A stretch of 64,000 nucleotides of DNA from the NCBI GenBank assembly GCA_958295955.1, contig OY282420.1, positions 2,370,435 to 2,434,434 of the forward strand, given 5' to 3'. The position numbers and the translations under genes are program-made. Below the pieces are notes generated by a model that did not search any database, was not told where the DNA came from, and worked only from the letters and a program-made list of their open reading frames with translations. Origin of the DNA: an uncultured Bryobacterales bacterium (GTDB lineage: Bacteria > Acidobacteriota > Terriglobia > Bryobacterales > UBA6623). Of the stretch, positions 26,859-35,174 are shown piece by piece. How positions within the stretch are numbered: the stretch's first letter is position 1; each line of letters starts with the position of its first letter.

Positions 26859-27532
26859 TGCAGCCGCCTCTCGATATCGTTGACCGTATCGACCACGGCA
26901 GCCGCGCCCAACTCGCGGAACAGCCGCGCCGTCTCTGCGGCGCGCGGCGCGCTCGGATGCACGATGCCCACAAAACGCGCCCCCGCCCCGTTGGCGGCCT
27001 TGCAATCGTCGATGTTGTCGCCGACCATCGTCAGCGCGGCGTCGGGTATCCGCTGCAGAATGTTCAGCAAGCCGTCGGGCGCGGGTTTGAGGTTCGCGCA
27101 CTGCTCGCTGGTCACGATGGGGTCGAAAGCGATCCCCGGGTAGAACCGGCGCAGCGAGTGCAGCGCCGCGGGCATGGCGCGCCCCGTAAAGATGCCCAGG
27201 CGATAGGTTGCGCTCAGGCGTTCGAGCAAGCCGTCTTCCGCCAGCCGGCGCTCGTTGAGGATCATGCCGTCCGCGTTTTCGCCCCAATAGAGCTTCCGGC
27301 CGTATTGGCGCACCTCATCGCTGGAGGCGTCCACTCCCGCCTCGCGGACGTAGAGCATGGCGATTGCGGAGTTGTCGTTGTAGCCGCCCTCGTTCTTGAT
27401 GCGGGCGATGTCTTCGGACGCGATCTCGATTCCCGTGAAGTGGCGCACGGTCTCGATGAGCGCGAGGCGGAACGTCCGGGTGGGGTCGATCAACACGCCG
27501 TCCATATCGAAAATCACCATCGGAACGCTCAT
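26855..27532 (-). CDS. HAD-IA phosphatase in his operon, candidate histidinol-phosphate phosphatase
   Basis: A 225-residue HAD hydrolase. Motif I is [16 protein letters not shown] with nucleophile Asp9, motif II lies in LGIFTGRAM, and motifs III/IV are KPAPDG and [17 protein letters not shown]. It overlaps hisC by ATGA on one side and hisB by 4 bp on the other, so it is translated within the his operon. The dedicated histidinol-phosphatase step has no other candidate here (HisB is monofunctional). This function is inferred from context; related HAD proteins in other phyla are linked or fused to histidine enzymes. Confidence 0.8.
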   Translation of the reverse strand: MSVPMVIFDMDGVLIDPTRTFRLALIETVRHFTGIEIASEDIARIKNEGGYNDNSAIAMLYVREAGVDASSDEVRQYGRKLYWGENADGMILNERRLAEDGLLERLSATYRLGIFTGRAMPAALHSLRRFYPGIAFDPIVTSEQCANLKPAPDGLLNILQRIPDAALTMVGDNIDDCKAANGAGARFVGIVHPSAPRAAETARLFRELGAAAVVDTVNDIERRLQ

Positions 27533-28590
27533 CGGCCGAGAACCTCCTGGAACGCCGCGAGAAATTTTACCGTTTGCTCCAACGTGCCCGCGGTGACCCT
27601 GACGGCGCCGGCGATGCTGCGCGTCTGGCTGCGCAGCAGAATGCCGTTCTCGCGCAGCGCCGCGCAGACCGCGTCGGCCCGGCTGCCGAGATGCAGCAGC
27701 ACGAAATTGGCGCGCGACGGCTGGAAGGCGACGCCCAATTCCTCGAGCGTTGCGCAGAGCAGCGCTCTGGCCTCCAGCGCCTGAGCGACGTAGTCGGCGA
27801 CGTAGGCTTGGTCGTCGATTGCGGCCATGACGCACTCGACCGCGAGCGAGTTGACGCTGTACGGCGATTGCCCCTTGCGCACCTGGGCGATGTTCTCCGC
27901 GTTTGAAACGAGGCAGCCGACGCGCAGACCGGCCATGCCGTAGGCTTTCGAAAACGTCCGGCTGACGAACAGATTGGGGTAGCGCGGCAGCAGGTCGAGC
28001 GCCGTCACGCCGTGAAATTCGAAGTAGGCTTCGTCGATCAGCACCGCCCGGTTGTCCGCCGCCTGCAGCACGGTTTCGATGCCGCCGAGCGTCAAGGCGT
28101 CGCCGGTGGGGTTGTTCGGGCTGGCGATCGCGATGAGCCGGGTGCGCGGGCCGATTGCGGCAAGGAGCTCCTCCAGGGGAAACGTCAACCCCGGCAGCCG
28201 GTAGTCGATCCGCCGCGCAACGCCCGAGACGACTTCGGTATAAAACTGAAACATCCTGAACGTCGGCCAAGGCATCAGCACCTCGTCGCCGGGGTCGACG
28301 TAAGTTTGGACGACGCTGTTGATGAGCTCGTCGGTACCGTCGCCGAACATGACCTGCGCGCTGCTTACGCCCAGAAACTCGCCGACCTTTTGCCGGGCCT
28401 GCTCGTATTGGGGGTAGGTGGCGACGAATCCGCGGGTGGCGGCGCAGCGGATCGCCTCGATGACCCGCGGCGAGCAGCCGACGGTGTTCTCGTTGAAGTC
28501 GAGGCGCAGCTTGCCGCGGCGGTTCCCGACGGGCGGCGTGTAGGGCGCCATCTTGCGGATAGCCTCGCGGGGCTGGGGACGGCTAGGCAT
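27529..28590 (-). CDS. hisC: Histidinol-phosphate aminotransferase
   Basis: A 353-residue fold-type I PLP aminotransferase converting imidazole-acetol phosphate to histidinol phosphate. It shows LRLDFNENTVGCSPRVIEAI, FGDGTDELINSVVQTYV, ASPNNPTGDALTL, VLIDEAYFEFHG and the PLP-lysine motif SRTFSKAYGMAGLRVG. Flanked by hisD (8-bp overlap) and the HAD gene (4-bp overlap). Confidence 0.95.
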   Translation of the reverse strand: MPSRPQPREAIRKMAPYTPPVGNRRGKLRLDFNENTVGCSPRVIEAIRCAATRGFVATYPQYEQARQKVGEFLGVSSAQVMFGDGTDELINSVVQTYVDPGDEVLMPWPTFRMFQFYTEVVSGVARRIDYRLPGLTFPLEELLAAIGPRTRLIAIASPNNPTGDALTLGGIETVLQAADNRAVLIDEAYFEFHGVTALDLLPRYPNLFVSRTFSKAYGMAGLRVGCLVSNAENIAQVRKGQSPYSVNSLAVECVMAAIDDQAYVADYVAQALEARALLCATLEELGVAFQPSRANFVLLHLGSRADAVCAALRENGILLRSQTRSIAGAVRVTAGTLEQTVKFLAAFQEVLGR

Positions 28591-29836
28591 CGGTACGCAT
28601 CTCGATCGACCGCGCGTGGGCTTCGAGACCCTCGGCGCGCGCCAATAGGGCGGCCGCGGGCGCGATGCTGCGCAGCCCCGTTTCGCTGAGCTTTTGCACG
28701 GAGATGATCTTTACGTAGTCAAGCACGCTCAGACCTCCGCGCAGCCGGGCCGCGCCGCTTGTCGGCAGCACGTGATTGGGTCCCGAGGCGTAATCGCCGG
28801 CGGCCTCGGGGCTCCATGCCCCGATAAAGACGCTGCCGGCGTGCTCGATGCGGTCGAGGGGAACCGTCTCGCTGACGGCAAGGTGCTCCGGCGCGAAACG
28901 GTTGGCGATCGCGCACGCCTCGTCAAGCGAGCGCGTAACCACCGCCGCGCTGTTTTCGCGGATGGCGGCGGCGGCGACGCTCCGCGTCGGCAGGCTCTGC
29001 AACTGAACGGCGACTTGTTCGGCCACGGCCTGCGCGAGGGCGGGTTCGGTGGTCAGCAGAATCGCCGCCGCATCGACGTCGTGCTCGGCCTGCGCCAGCA
29101 TGTCGGCCGCCAGCAGCCGCGGATCGCCGTCGTCGAAAATCAGCAGAATCTCCGTCGGCCCGGCGACAAAATCGATGCCGACTTCGCCGGCCAGCAGTTT
29201 CTTCGCCGCGGCGACATAGACGTTGCCGGGGCCGACGATGCGGTCCGCCTTGGGAACGGTCTCGGTGCCGAAGGCGAACGCGGCGATCGCCTGCGCCCCG
29301 CCCATGTGAAAAACATTCTCGACCCCGAGCAACGACGCCGTGCCGAGAGTCGCCGCCGACGGACCGGGCGAGGCGATCGCAATCGCGCCCACGCCCGCAA
29401 CCTGCGCCGGGATGACCGTCATCATCACGGTCGAGGGCAGCGGATAGCGCCCCCCGGGAATGTAAGCGGCAACCGCTTCCAGCGGCCGCACCAACTGCCC
29501 GAGCTCGATGCCGCCGCCGGCGCTCTTCGTCCACGATTGAGGCAGTTGCATTTCAGCAAAGCGGCGAATCCGTTGCGCTGCGGTAGCGACCGCGCGCAGG
29601 AAGTCGGCGGTCAGCCCCCGCTCGGCGTCGCGCAACTCCTCCGCCGCGATGCGCACGCTGTCCGCGGCGAGCCCGTCGAGCTTGCGGGCATAGTGCAGCA
29701 AGGCCCGGTCGCCGCGTTTGCGCACGTCCTCCAGGATGGGCGCGACCGCGGCTTCGGCCTCGTCCATGCGCTGGGAGCGCCGCTTGAAAAGCGCTTCCAG
29801 AGCCTTGCGGTCACGGCTGTGAACGATGCGCAGCAT
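28583..29836 (-). CDS. hisD: Histidinol dehydrogenase
   Basis: Zinc- and NAD-dependent enzyme for the last two oxidations to histidine, 417 residues. The signatures are YIPGGRYPLPSTVMMTVIPA, VGPGNVYVAAAKKLLAGEVG, FVAGPTEILLIFDDG, MLAQAEHDVDAAAILLTTEP and NRFAPEHLAVS. A C-terminal GSVFIGAWSPEAAGDYASGP and PNHVLPTSGAAR complete the active site. Length is normal. Confidence 0.96.
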   Translation of the reverse strand: MLRIVHSRDRKALEALFKRRSQRMDEAEAAVAPILEDVRKRGDRALLHYARKLDGLAADSVRIAAEELRDAERGLTADFLRAVATAAQRIRRFAEMQLPQSWTKSAGGGIELGQLVRPLEAVAAYIPGGRYPLPSTVMMTVIPAQVAGVGAIAIASPGPSAATLGTASLLGVENVFHMGGAQAIAAFAFGTETVPKADRIVGPGNVYVAAAKKLLAGEVGIDFVAGPTEILLIFDDGDPRLLAADMLAQAEHDVDAAAILLTTEPALAQAVAEQVAVQLQSLPTRSVAAAAIRENSAAVVTRSLDEACAIANRFAPEHLAVSETVPLDRIEHAGSVFIGAWSPEAAGDYASGPNHVLPTSGAARLRGGLSVLDYVKIISVQKLSETGLRSIAPAAALLARAEGLEAHARSIEMRTDA

Positions 29837-29860
29837 GAGAACGGACCGGCTCGGGCCGGT

Positions 29861-30232
29861 CTATTTGTAAACGGCCTTGGGGTCGTAGGAGGGGGTTTCG
29901 AATTGCCTCCACTCGCCGCTGTCGAGCCGACGGTAGAAGCAACTGCGAAATCCATTATGGCAAACGCCGGGGCCGAGCGGCTCGGCCTTGACGAGCAGCG
30001 TATCGCGGTCGCAATCGACCTGAATATCCTTGACCAGCAGATAGTGCCCGGAACTGCCGCCCTTGGTCCACAGCTCGTTCCGCGAACGGCTGAAGAACGT
30101 GATCCTGCCGGTCTCGACCGTTTTGGCGAACGCCTCTTCGTTCATGAATCCGACCATGAGCACGCGTTGGTCGGCGTGGTCCTGAACGACGGCGGGCAGC
30201 AGTCCGTCGAGCTTCGAGAAATCCAGCCGCAT
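29861..30232 (-). CDS. hisI: Phosphoribosyl-AMP cyclohydrolase
   Basis: A 123-residue monofunctional PRA-CH, the third step of histidine synthesis. It shows VLMVGFMNEEAFAKTVETGR, ITFFSRSRNELWTKGGSSGH, the metal site DCDRDTLLVKA and GPGVCHNGFRSCFYRR, where the two cysteines bind zinc. No HisE domain is fused. It is the first gene of the his operon here; hisG, hisA and hisE are not in the window. Confidence 0.95.
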   Translation of the reverse strand: MRLDFSKLDGLLPAVVQDHADQRVLMVGFMNEEAFAKTVETGRITFFSRSRNELWTKGGSSGHYLLVKDIQVDCDRDTLLVKAEPLGPGVCHNGFRSCFYRRLDSGEWRQFETPSYDPKAVYK

Positions 30233-30256
30233 ATCCGTTCCTCCGCAAACGCTTCC

Positions 30257-30291
30257 TAAAATAAAAAACCCGTGCGGCCGGGGCCGACGGG
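30257..30291 (-). terminator. Intrinsic terminator in the his-operon leader (candidate attenuator)
   Basis: On the minus strand CCCGT-CGGCC-CC-GGCCG-C-ACGGG forms a strong hairpin (30269-30291) followed by TTTTTTATTTTA. It points toward hisI and ends 25 bases before its ATG. The T-run exists only in the his direction. A terminator directly ahead of a biosynthetic operon suggests attenuation. Confidence 0.6.
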
Positions 30292-30300
30292 CGATTCGCT

Positions 30301-30363
30301 CTATTGTACAGTGTGCTTGCCGGTTGCGCACATCCCGCCGCTTGCCGCGCCCATGATGGGCAT
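30301..30363 (-). other. Possible 20-codon leader reading frame ahead of hisI
   Basis: On the minus strand an ATG at 30363 opens MPIMGAASGGMCATGKHTVQ and stops at TAG 30301-30303, 9 bases before the terminator hairpin. It has only one histidine, so it is not a classical His-rich attenuator peptide, and no clear ribosome-binding site is visible. A perfect inverted repeat GCCCAT-G-ATGGGC (30349-30361) overlaps its start and may be an operator. Confidence 0.2.
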
Positions 30364-30422
30364 GGCGGCGGCGAACGGCACGAACCGTCGAACTTACAGC
30401 ATAGCACGCGGAATCCCCGGCG

Positions 30423-30977
30423 ATGGAGACTCTCGACGTACGAACCCGCGAGGAGTGGCGGAACTGGCTGTGCGCGAACCACGATTGCCTATCCGCGATC
30501 TGGCTCGTCTTCCACAAGCGCGCCTCCGGCGTTGCCTCTCTCGATTACAACGCCGCCGTCGAGGAGGCTCTGTGCTTCGGGTGGATCGACAGCCTGATCA
30601 AGAACCTCGACGCTGACCGCTACGCGAGGAAGTTCACCCCGCGCAAGCCGGATAGCAGGTGGTCCACGATCAACCGGCGGCGCTATGCGGATATGCAATC
30701 CCGCGGGCTGCTGGCCGCGCCCGGGCTGGCGCGCGCTCCAACCGGCCGCAGCGGAGACGCGCCGCCGCGCACGGCCTTCGCGGTCACGCCGGCCTATATC
30801 GAGCAGCGGCTGAAGACCAACCCGAGCGCCTGGCGGCATTTCGAGCGCTTGGCGCCGTCGTACCGGCGCGCGTACGTCGGCTGGATCGATTCGGCGAAGC
30901 GGGAGGAAACGAAGCAGCGGCGGCTCGGGGAAGCGCTCGACATGCTGGCCGCGGGCAGAACGCTCGGTCTGAAATAA
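30423..30977 (+). CDS. YdeI/OmpD-associated family protein
   Basis: A 184-residue cytoplasmic protein of the YdeI/OmpD-associated family, with N-terminal DVRTREEWRNWLCANHD, the conserved block NAAVEEALCFGWIDSLIKNL then KFTPRKPDSRWSTINRRR, and a C-terminal helical part ending SAKREETKQRRLGEALDML. Biochemical role is unclear. It is divergent from the his operon. The 146 bp after it contain no convincing gene. Confidence 0.85.
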   Translation: METLDVRTREEWRNWLCANHDCLSAIWLVFHKRASGVASLDYNAAVEEALCFGWIDSLIKNLDADRYARKFTPRKPDSRWSTINRRRYADMQSRGLLAAPGLARAPTGRSGDAPPRTAFAVTPAYIEQRLKTNPSAWRHFERLAPSYRRAYVGWIDSAKREETKQRRLGEALDMLAAGRTLGLK

Positions 30978-31123
30978 CGGCCGACGGAGCGGCGTTTCGC
31001 CTCGAGGCCGGCGATCTCCGCGGGACTTTCAACGCCGTCGGGCGCTTCGTCATCACAGGCATTGCCGCGGGCGGGGCCGCGCTTGGCGCCGCGGCGCCCG
31101 GCGGGACGTTGACTCTGCCCTCG

Positions 31124-32026
31124 CTACTCCGCAGCGGGCAGGAGCGCTTTGCGCAAGTTGCCGCCGCATTCCTTCAGCCGCTTTTCGGCCCGGCCGCGGT
31201 CCAGCCGCAGCTTCTGCATCAAAACGGCGACTCCGACCTGCCGCCCCGAATCTTCGACGGCGCGGGCCGCCTCCTCGGGGCCGCAGCCGGTTACGGTCTC
31301 GACGATTCTGCAAGCGCGGCCGGCAAGCTTGACGTTCTTGATCTGCAAATTGACCATCAGATTGCCCAGGACGTAGCCCATGCGCACCATGAGGCCGGTC
31401 GAAAGCATATTGAGCGTCATCTTTTGCGCGGCGCCGCTCTTCATGCGCGTCGAGCCGGCGATCACCTCGGGGCCCACGGCGGGCGTGATCGGAAAGCGCG
31501 CGCGCCGTTCGAGCGGAGAACCGGGATTGCAGCTCAGACCGATCGTAACGGCGCCGAGGGCGTTGGCGAACTCGACGGCGCCCAATACGTAGGGCGCGGC
31601 GCCTCCGGCGGAGATGCCCACCAGAACGTCGCCGGCCGAGAACCCTCTTGCCTGCAGGTCGCGAACGGCGTTTTGCGGATGGTCTTCAGCGCCTTCGACC
31701 GAGCGCAGCAGGGCCTCCGGCCCCCCGGCGATCACGCCTTGGACCCGATCCTCGGCCACGCCGTAGGTCGGCGGGCATTCGGCGGCATCGAGCACGCCCA
31801 GGCGGCCGCTCGTGCCGGCGCCGATGTAGAACAGCCGCCCGCCGCGCTCGTAACGCTCCACGATTGCATCGAGCGCCCTGGAGATTCGCGGGATCTGCTC
31901 TCCGACGGCTGCCGCGGCGGCGGCGTCTTCAGCGTTGATCGTCCGCAGCAGATCTTCGCTCGACGCCTCGTCGATGGCCGCTGAAGCCGGATTGGCCTGC
32001 TCGGTCAGTCGGATTCGGTCGTCCAT
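31124..32026 (-). CDS. murQ: N-acetylmuramic acid 6-phosphate etherase
   Basis: Cell-wall recycling enzyme that removes the lactyl ether from MurNAc-6-P. The 300-residue SIS-domain protein shows TEQANPASAAIDEASSEDLL, the sugar-phosphate loop GRLFYIGAGTSGRLGVLDA, ECPPTYGV, IAGGPEALLRSVEGAEDHP and the STRMKSGAAQKMTLNML C-terminal motif. All family landmarks are present. It stands alone, without murP or an amino-sugar kinase nearby. Confidence 0.95.
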   Translation of the reverse strand: MDDRIRLTEQANPASAAIDEASSEDLLRTINAEDAAAAAAVGEQIPRISRALDAIVERYERGGRLFYIGAGTSGRLGVLDAAECPPTYGVAEDRVQGVIAGGPEALLRSVEGAEDHPQNAVRDLQARGFSAGDVLVGISAGGAAPYVLGAVEFANALGAVTIGLSCNPGSPLERRARFPITPAVGPEVIAGSTRMKSGAAQKMTLNMLSTGLMVRMGYVLGNLMVNLQIKNVKLAGRACRIVETVTGCGPEEAARAVEDSGRQVGVAVLMQKLRLDRGRAEKRLKECGGNLRKALLPAAE

Positions 32027-32072
32027 TTTCGAATCGGGCGCGCGGCGGCGTTTTCAGCAGCCGGCAAGCGGA

Positions 32073-32534
32073 TCAATTCGTGATCAGACGGCCCGCATCC
32101 ATGCCGCCGCAGCCGTCTTGGTGAAACGGCCGGGCGCAGCCGCCCGTGTAGCAGGTCGCGCCGCTGTAACCGCCCGGATTGACGAAGGCTACCCACTCCT
32201 TCACCTTGGCGCGGACGGCCTCGGCATCGGCGTCCTGCTTGGCGATCATGTAGTTGCTCAGTCCCCAGATGGTCCTGGAAACGTTGCACGGGCAGCAGCA
32301 GGTGTAAGCCGAATTGTCGCTGCAGCACGGCGCCGGGATTGCCCCCAACGCCGCTTTCTTGACCTGTTCCTGCTCCGGCGTCAACTTGACGGTGCGCTCC
32401 CACTCCATGAACTCGCGAGATTGCGCTGCGGCGTCGCTGAAACGAATTTCGGCCGCAAGCCTGCATCCGCCGAAGGCGGTTGCCGAGACTCCGGCGGTCA
32501 GACCCAGAACGAACTCCCGGCGCGTGCTCCGCAT
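32073..32534 (-). CDS. Tat-exported cysteine-rich protein of unknown function
   Basis: A 153-residue protein with a twin-arginine signal (STRREFVLGLTAGV) and a possible lipobox cysteine in FGGC. The mature part is unusually rich in cysteine: PAPCCSDNSAYTCCCPCN near residue 70 and TCYTGGCARPFHQDGCGGM near the C-terminus, framing a short helix (WGLSNYMIAKQDADAEAVRA). Folded export via Tat and clustered cysteines suggest a metal or redox cofactor. I do not recognise a characterised family. Confidence 0.75.
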   Translation of the reverse strand: MRSTRREFVLGLTAGVSATAFGGCRLAAEIRFSDAAAQSREFMEWERTVKLTPEQEQVKKAALGAIPAPCCSDNSAYTCCCPCNVSRTIWGLSNYMIAKQDADAEAVRAKVKEWVAFVNPGGYSGATCYTGGCARPFHQDGCGGMDAGRLITN

Positions 32535-32612
32535 GTGTTTTAGCTTAGCGAATTCGACAAAAGACGCAGGCGGCGGCAAGAGATCGCTATCCTGTCGGCA
32601 GCGGAGGAGCGC

Positions 32613-33380
32613 ATGGCAAACGGAAACGGCGGCAAACGGGTCGCCATGGTGACGGGAGCGGGCAGCGGCGTCGGCCGCAGCGCGGCATTGGCCTTGCTCG
32701 AGGACGGCTATGCGGTCGTGCTCGTCGGCCGGCGGCCCGCGGCTTTGGAGGAGACCCGGGACTTGGCGGGAAGCCTGAGGGCGCATGCGCTCGCCGTTCC
32801 GGCCGATGTCGGCGACCCGCGGGCGGTTGCCGGGGTTTTCGACCGCATCCGGCAGCGTTTCGGCCGGCTCGACGTGCTGTTCAACAATGCCGGGTGCGGC
32901 GCCCCGCCGGTTCCTCTCGAGGATTTGAGCTTCGAGACGTGGCAGTCGGTGGTCAACGTGAATCTGACCGGGATGTTCCTGTGTACGCAGCAAGCTTTCC
33001 GGCTGATGAAAGAGCAGGATCCGAGAGGAGGCCGGATCGTCAACAACGGTTCGATCTCGGCGCATACGCCGCGTCCGCATTCGATGCCGTACACGGCGAC
33101 GAAGCATGCCGTCACGGGTCTGACCAAGTCCGCCGCTCTGGACGGCAGGCCGTTCGATATCGCCTGCGGCCAGATCGATATCGGCAATGCGGCGACGCCG
33201 ATGACGGCGCGCATGGCCGACGGGGTGGCGCAAGCGAACGGGACCGTCGCGCCGGAGCCGACCATAGACGCCGGCCACGTCGCCCGCGCCGTGGTTTACA
33301 TGGCCAACCTGCCGCTGGACGCGAACGTCTTGACGATGACGGTGATGGCCACCCGGATGCCGTTCGCCGGCCGCGGGTAG
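32613..33380 (+). CDS. Short-chain dehydrogenase/reductase
   Basis: A 255-residue classical SDR with the NAD(P)-binding loop [17 protein letters not shown] near residue 14, the structural NNAG motif, catalytic Ser in [12 protein letters not shown], and YxxxK as [16 protein letters not shown]. The arginine pair in VGRRPAAL suggests NADP preference. Its C-terminus is atypical of fatty-acid reductases and substrate is unknown. Confidence 0.9.
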   Translation: MANGNGGKRVAMVTGAGSGVGRSAALALLEDGYAVVLVGRRPAALEETRDLAGSLRAHALAVPADVGDPRAVAGVFDRIRQRFGRLDVLFNNAGCGAPPVPLEDLSFETWQSVVNVNLTGMFLCTQQAFRLMKEQDPRGGRIVNNGSISAHTPRPHSMPYTATKHAVTGLTKSAALDGRPFDIACGQIDIGNAATPMTARMADGVAQANGTVAPEPTIDAGHVARAVVYMANLPLDANVLTMTVMATRMPFAGRG

Positions 33381-33408
33381 CTCGGCCGCCCCGTGAGACA
33401 ATCGCAGC

Positions 33409-34887
33409 GTGCGCCGCATGTTTGCCTGCCGGGCCGCTCCTGGAATCGGCTTGGCCGCGTCTTTGCTGTGCGCGGCGCCGAAGGAGTTCCGCGACCCGGC
33501 GCCGCCGCAAGTCAACGAGCCCGACGGGCGCGTTCCCCTCGAGCCGCGGCCGAATCCGCTGGTCACCTTTCACCGCGCAGCGAAGCCGCTTGCGAAAAAG
33601 GCCGAGACCGGCGATTGGGCCGATTTTCTGGGGCCGGAGCACAACTCGGTTTCAAGGGAAACGCACATTCTACGCTCGTTCGCCGCCGGCGGGCCGGCGC
33701 TCGTTTGGGAAATGGCCAAGGGAACCGGCTACAGCGCGCCCGCGGTCCAAGGCGATTATTTGATCTACTTCCACCGGCAAGGGGCGCAAGAAGTAATCGA
33801 CGCGCTGCATCCGGAAACGGGCAAGCGCTATTGGCGGTATGCCTATCCGACCGATTTCGAGGATCGTTACGGATATAACAACGGGCCGCGCGCCGCCCCC
33901 GTGATCGCCGGCGGGCGCGTGTACGCATACGGCGCCCAAGGAGTGCTGCACTGCCTGCGGTTATCGACCGGGCAGGTGTTGTGGCGGCGCGATATCGCTG
34001 CGGAGTTCAAGGTTCCGCAGGACTTCTTCGGCGTCGCGAGCACCCCGCTGATCGAGGGCGACAAGCTGATCGTCAACGTCGGCGCGCCCGGCGGGCCGAC
34101 CGTCGCGGCCTTCGATCTGCTGACCGGCAAAATGGTCTGGGGCGCGGGCGAGGAATGGGGGCCGAGCTACGCTTCGCCGACGCCCGCGGCCGTCCACGGA
34201 AAACGCCGCGTGTTGGTCCTGGCCGGCGGCGAAAGCAACCCGCCGGCGGGCGGGCTGCTGGTCATCGACCCCGCCTCCGGGGCGCTGGATTTTTCCTTTC
34301 CCTGGCGCAGCCGCAGCTACGAGTCGGTGAACGCCTCGTCTCCCGTCGCCGCCGGCAACCGCGTGCTCGTCTCGGCGACTTACCGCACCGGCGCGGCGTT
34401 CCTCGAGCTCAAGCCCGACGGCGGCTATGCCGAGCTTTGGCAAAACAACGATTTCGATCTGCACTGGACGACGGCGATCCATAAGGACGGTTATTTTTAC
34501 GCATTTTCCGGCCGCAACGAGCCGGACGCCAAGCTGACCTGCGTCAACGCGGCGAGCGGGGAGACGGTTTGGAGCGAAGTTCTGGAGTGGCGGGAGACGG
34601 TCGAGGTCAACGGCGAGCCGCGCGCGATTTCCGGCAGCCCGCTGCGCGGCAACCTGCTGCTCGTCGAGGGCAAATTTCTCGCGCTCGGCGAGCACGGTCA
34701 TCTGTTGTGGCTCGACCTGTCGCCGCAAGGCCCGCAAGTGCTGGCCCGCTCGCGCCTGTTTCTGGCGCGCGAGACCTGGAGCCCGCCGGTGCTCAGCCGC
34801 GGGCTGCTGTACGTCAATCAGAATTCCCGATCCGTGGCGCCGCGCACGGGGCCGCGGCTGCTCTGCTACGACCTGCGGCGTCCTTAG
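33409..34887 (+). CDS. Secreted PQQ-like beta-propeller protein
   Basis: A 492-residue exported protein of the PQQ-enzyme repeat type, common in acidobacterial genomes. After a signal region it shows DWADFLGPEHNSVSRE and repeated propeller blades such as YSAPAVQGDYLIYFHRQGAQ, VYAYGAQGVLHCLRLSTGQV and GKMVWGAGEEWGPSYASP. No dehydrogenase cofactor ligands are obvious, so it may be a scaffold or binding protein. Start is GTG at 33409 or ATG at 33418. Confidence 0.85.
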   Translation: MRRMFACRAAPGIGLAASLLCAAPKEFRDPAPPQVNEPDGRVPLEPRPNPLVTFHRAAKPLAKKAETGDWADFLGPEHNSVSRETHILRSFAAGGPALVWEMAKGTGYSAPAVQGDYLIYFHRQGAQEVIDALHPETGKRYWRYAYPTDFEDRYGYNNGPRAAPVIAGGRVYAYGAQGVLHCLRLSTGQVLWRRDIAAEFKVPQDFFGVASTPLIEGDKLIVNVGAPGGPTVAAFDLLTGKMVWGAGEEWGPSYASPTPAAVHGKRRVLVLAGGESNPPAGGLLVIDPASGALDFSFPWRSRSYESVNASSPVAAGNRVLVSATYRTGAAFLELKPDGGYAELWQNNDFDLHWTTAIHKDGYFYAFSGRNEPDAKLTCVNAASGETVWSEVLEWRETVEVNGEPRAISGSPLRGNLLLVEGKFLALGEHGHLLWLDLSPQGPQVLARSRLFLARETWSPPVLSRGLLYVNQNSRSVAPRTGPRLLCYDLRRP

Positions 34888-34926
34888 CGGTTCGCGGCGG
34901 TCTCTTGCGGCGCCTTGCCGCTCCGC

Positions 34927-34967
34927 GCAGCGGTCTTGTTATTCACTATCCACCGGCCCAAAAGCCC
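34927..34967 (+). repeat. Dispersed intergenic repeat, copy 3 (hairpin degraded)
   Basis: Contains CGGTCTTGTTATTCACTATC followed by CACCGGCCCAAAAGCCCC; the right hairpin arm of copies 1 and 2 is altered. On the minus strand it encodes the last residues and TAA stop of the small gene at 34939-35130. Confidence 0.6.
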
Positions 34968-35130
34968 CTACGGGTTCGACCAGGCTCAGGTCCTCATCGA
35001 GAATCCGGCGGCTGCGCGCGGCGAGGTCGTCCAAAACCGGCGCGATCCGCTCGACGCGGCTGCCGGCGAGCGGCAAGCCCAAGCCCCGAGCGGCTTCCTG
35101 CCAATCTCTCGCTCCGCTGCCGTCTTGCAT
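34939..35130 (-). CDS. Small protein resembling amidase-associated AtzG/GatC-like subunits
   Basis: A 63-residue helical protein, MQDGSGARDWQEAARGLGLP followed by VERIAPVLDDLAARSRRILD and LSLVEPVGAF. This pattern resembles the small accessory subunits that pair with amidases (GatC/AtzG-like), but no amidase gene is adjacent. A GGAG motif precedes the ATG at 35130. The last six residues (GPVDSE) and the stop come from the dispersed repeat. It is divergent from the acyl-CoA ligase. The family assignment is tentative. Confidence 0.5.
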   Translation of the reverse strand: MQDGSGARDWQEAARGLGLPLAGSRVERIAPVLDDLAARSRRILDEDLSLVEPVGAFGPVDSE

Positions 35131-35174
35131 TGATTTCTCCACGTTACCATCGTTTACAATGCGGATGAATAGCA

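Noticed and set aside
30978..31123. Open plus-strand stretch between the YdeI-like gene and murQ reading DGAAFRLEAGDLRGTFNAVG
   Set aside because: Looks somewhat protein-like but has no start, and it runs into the antisense of murQ. I cannot assign it to a remnant.
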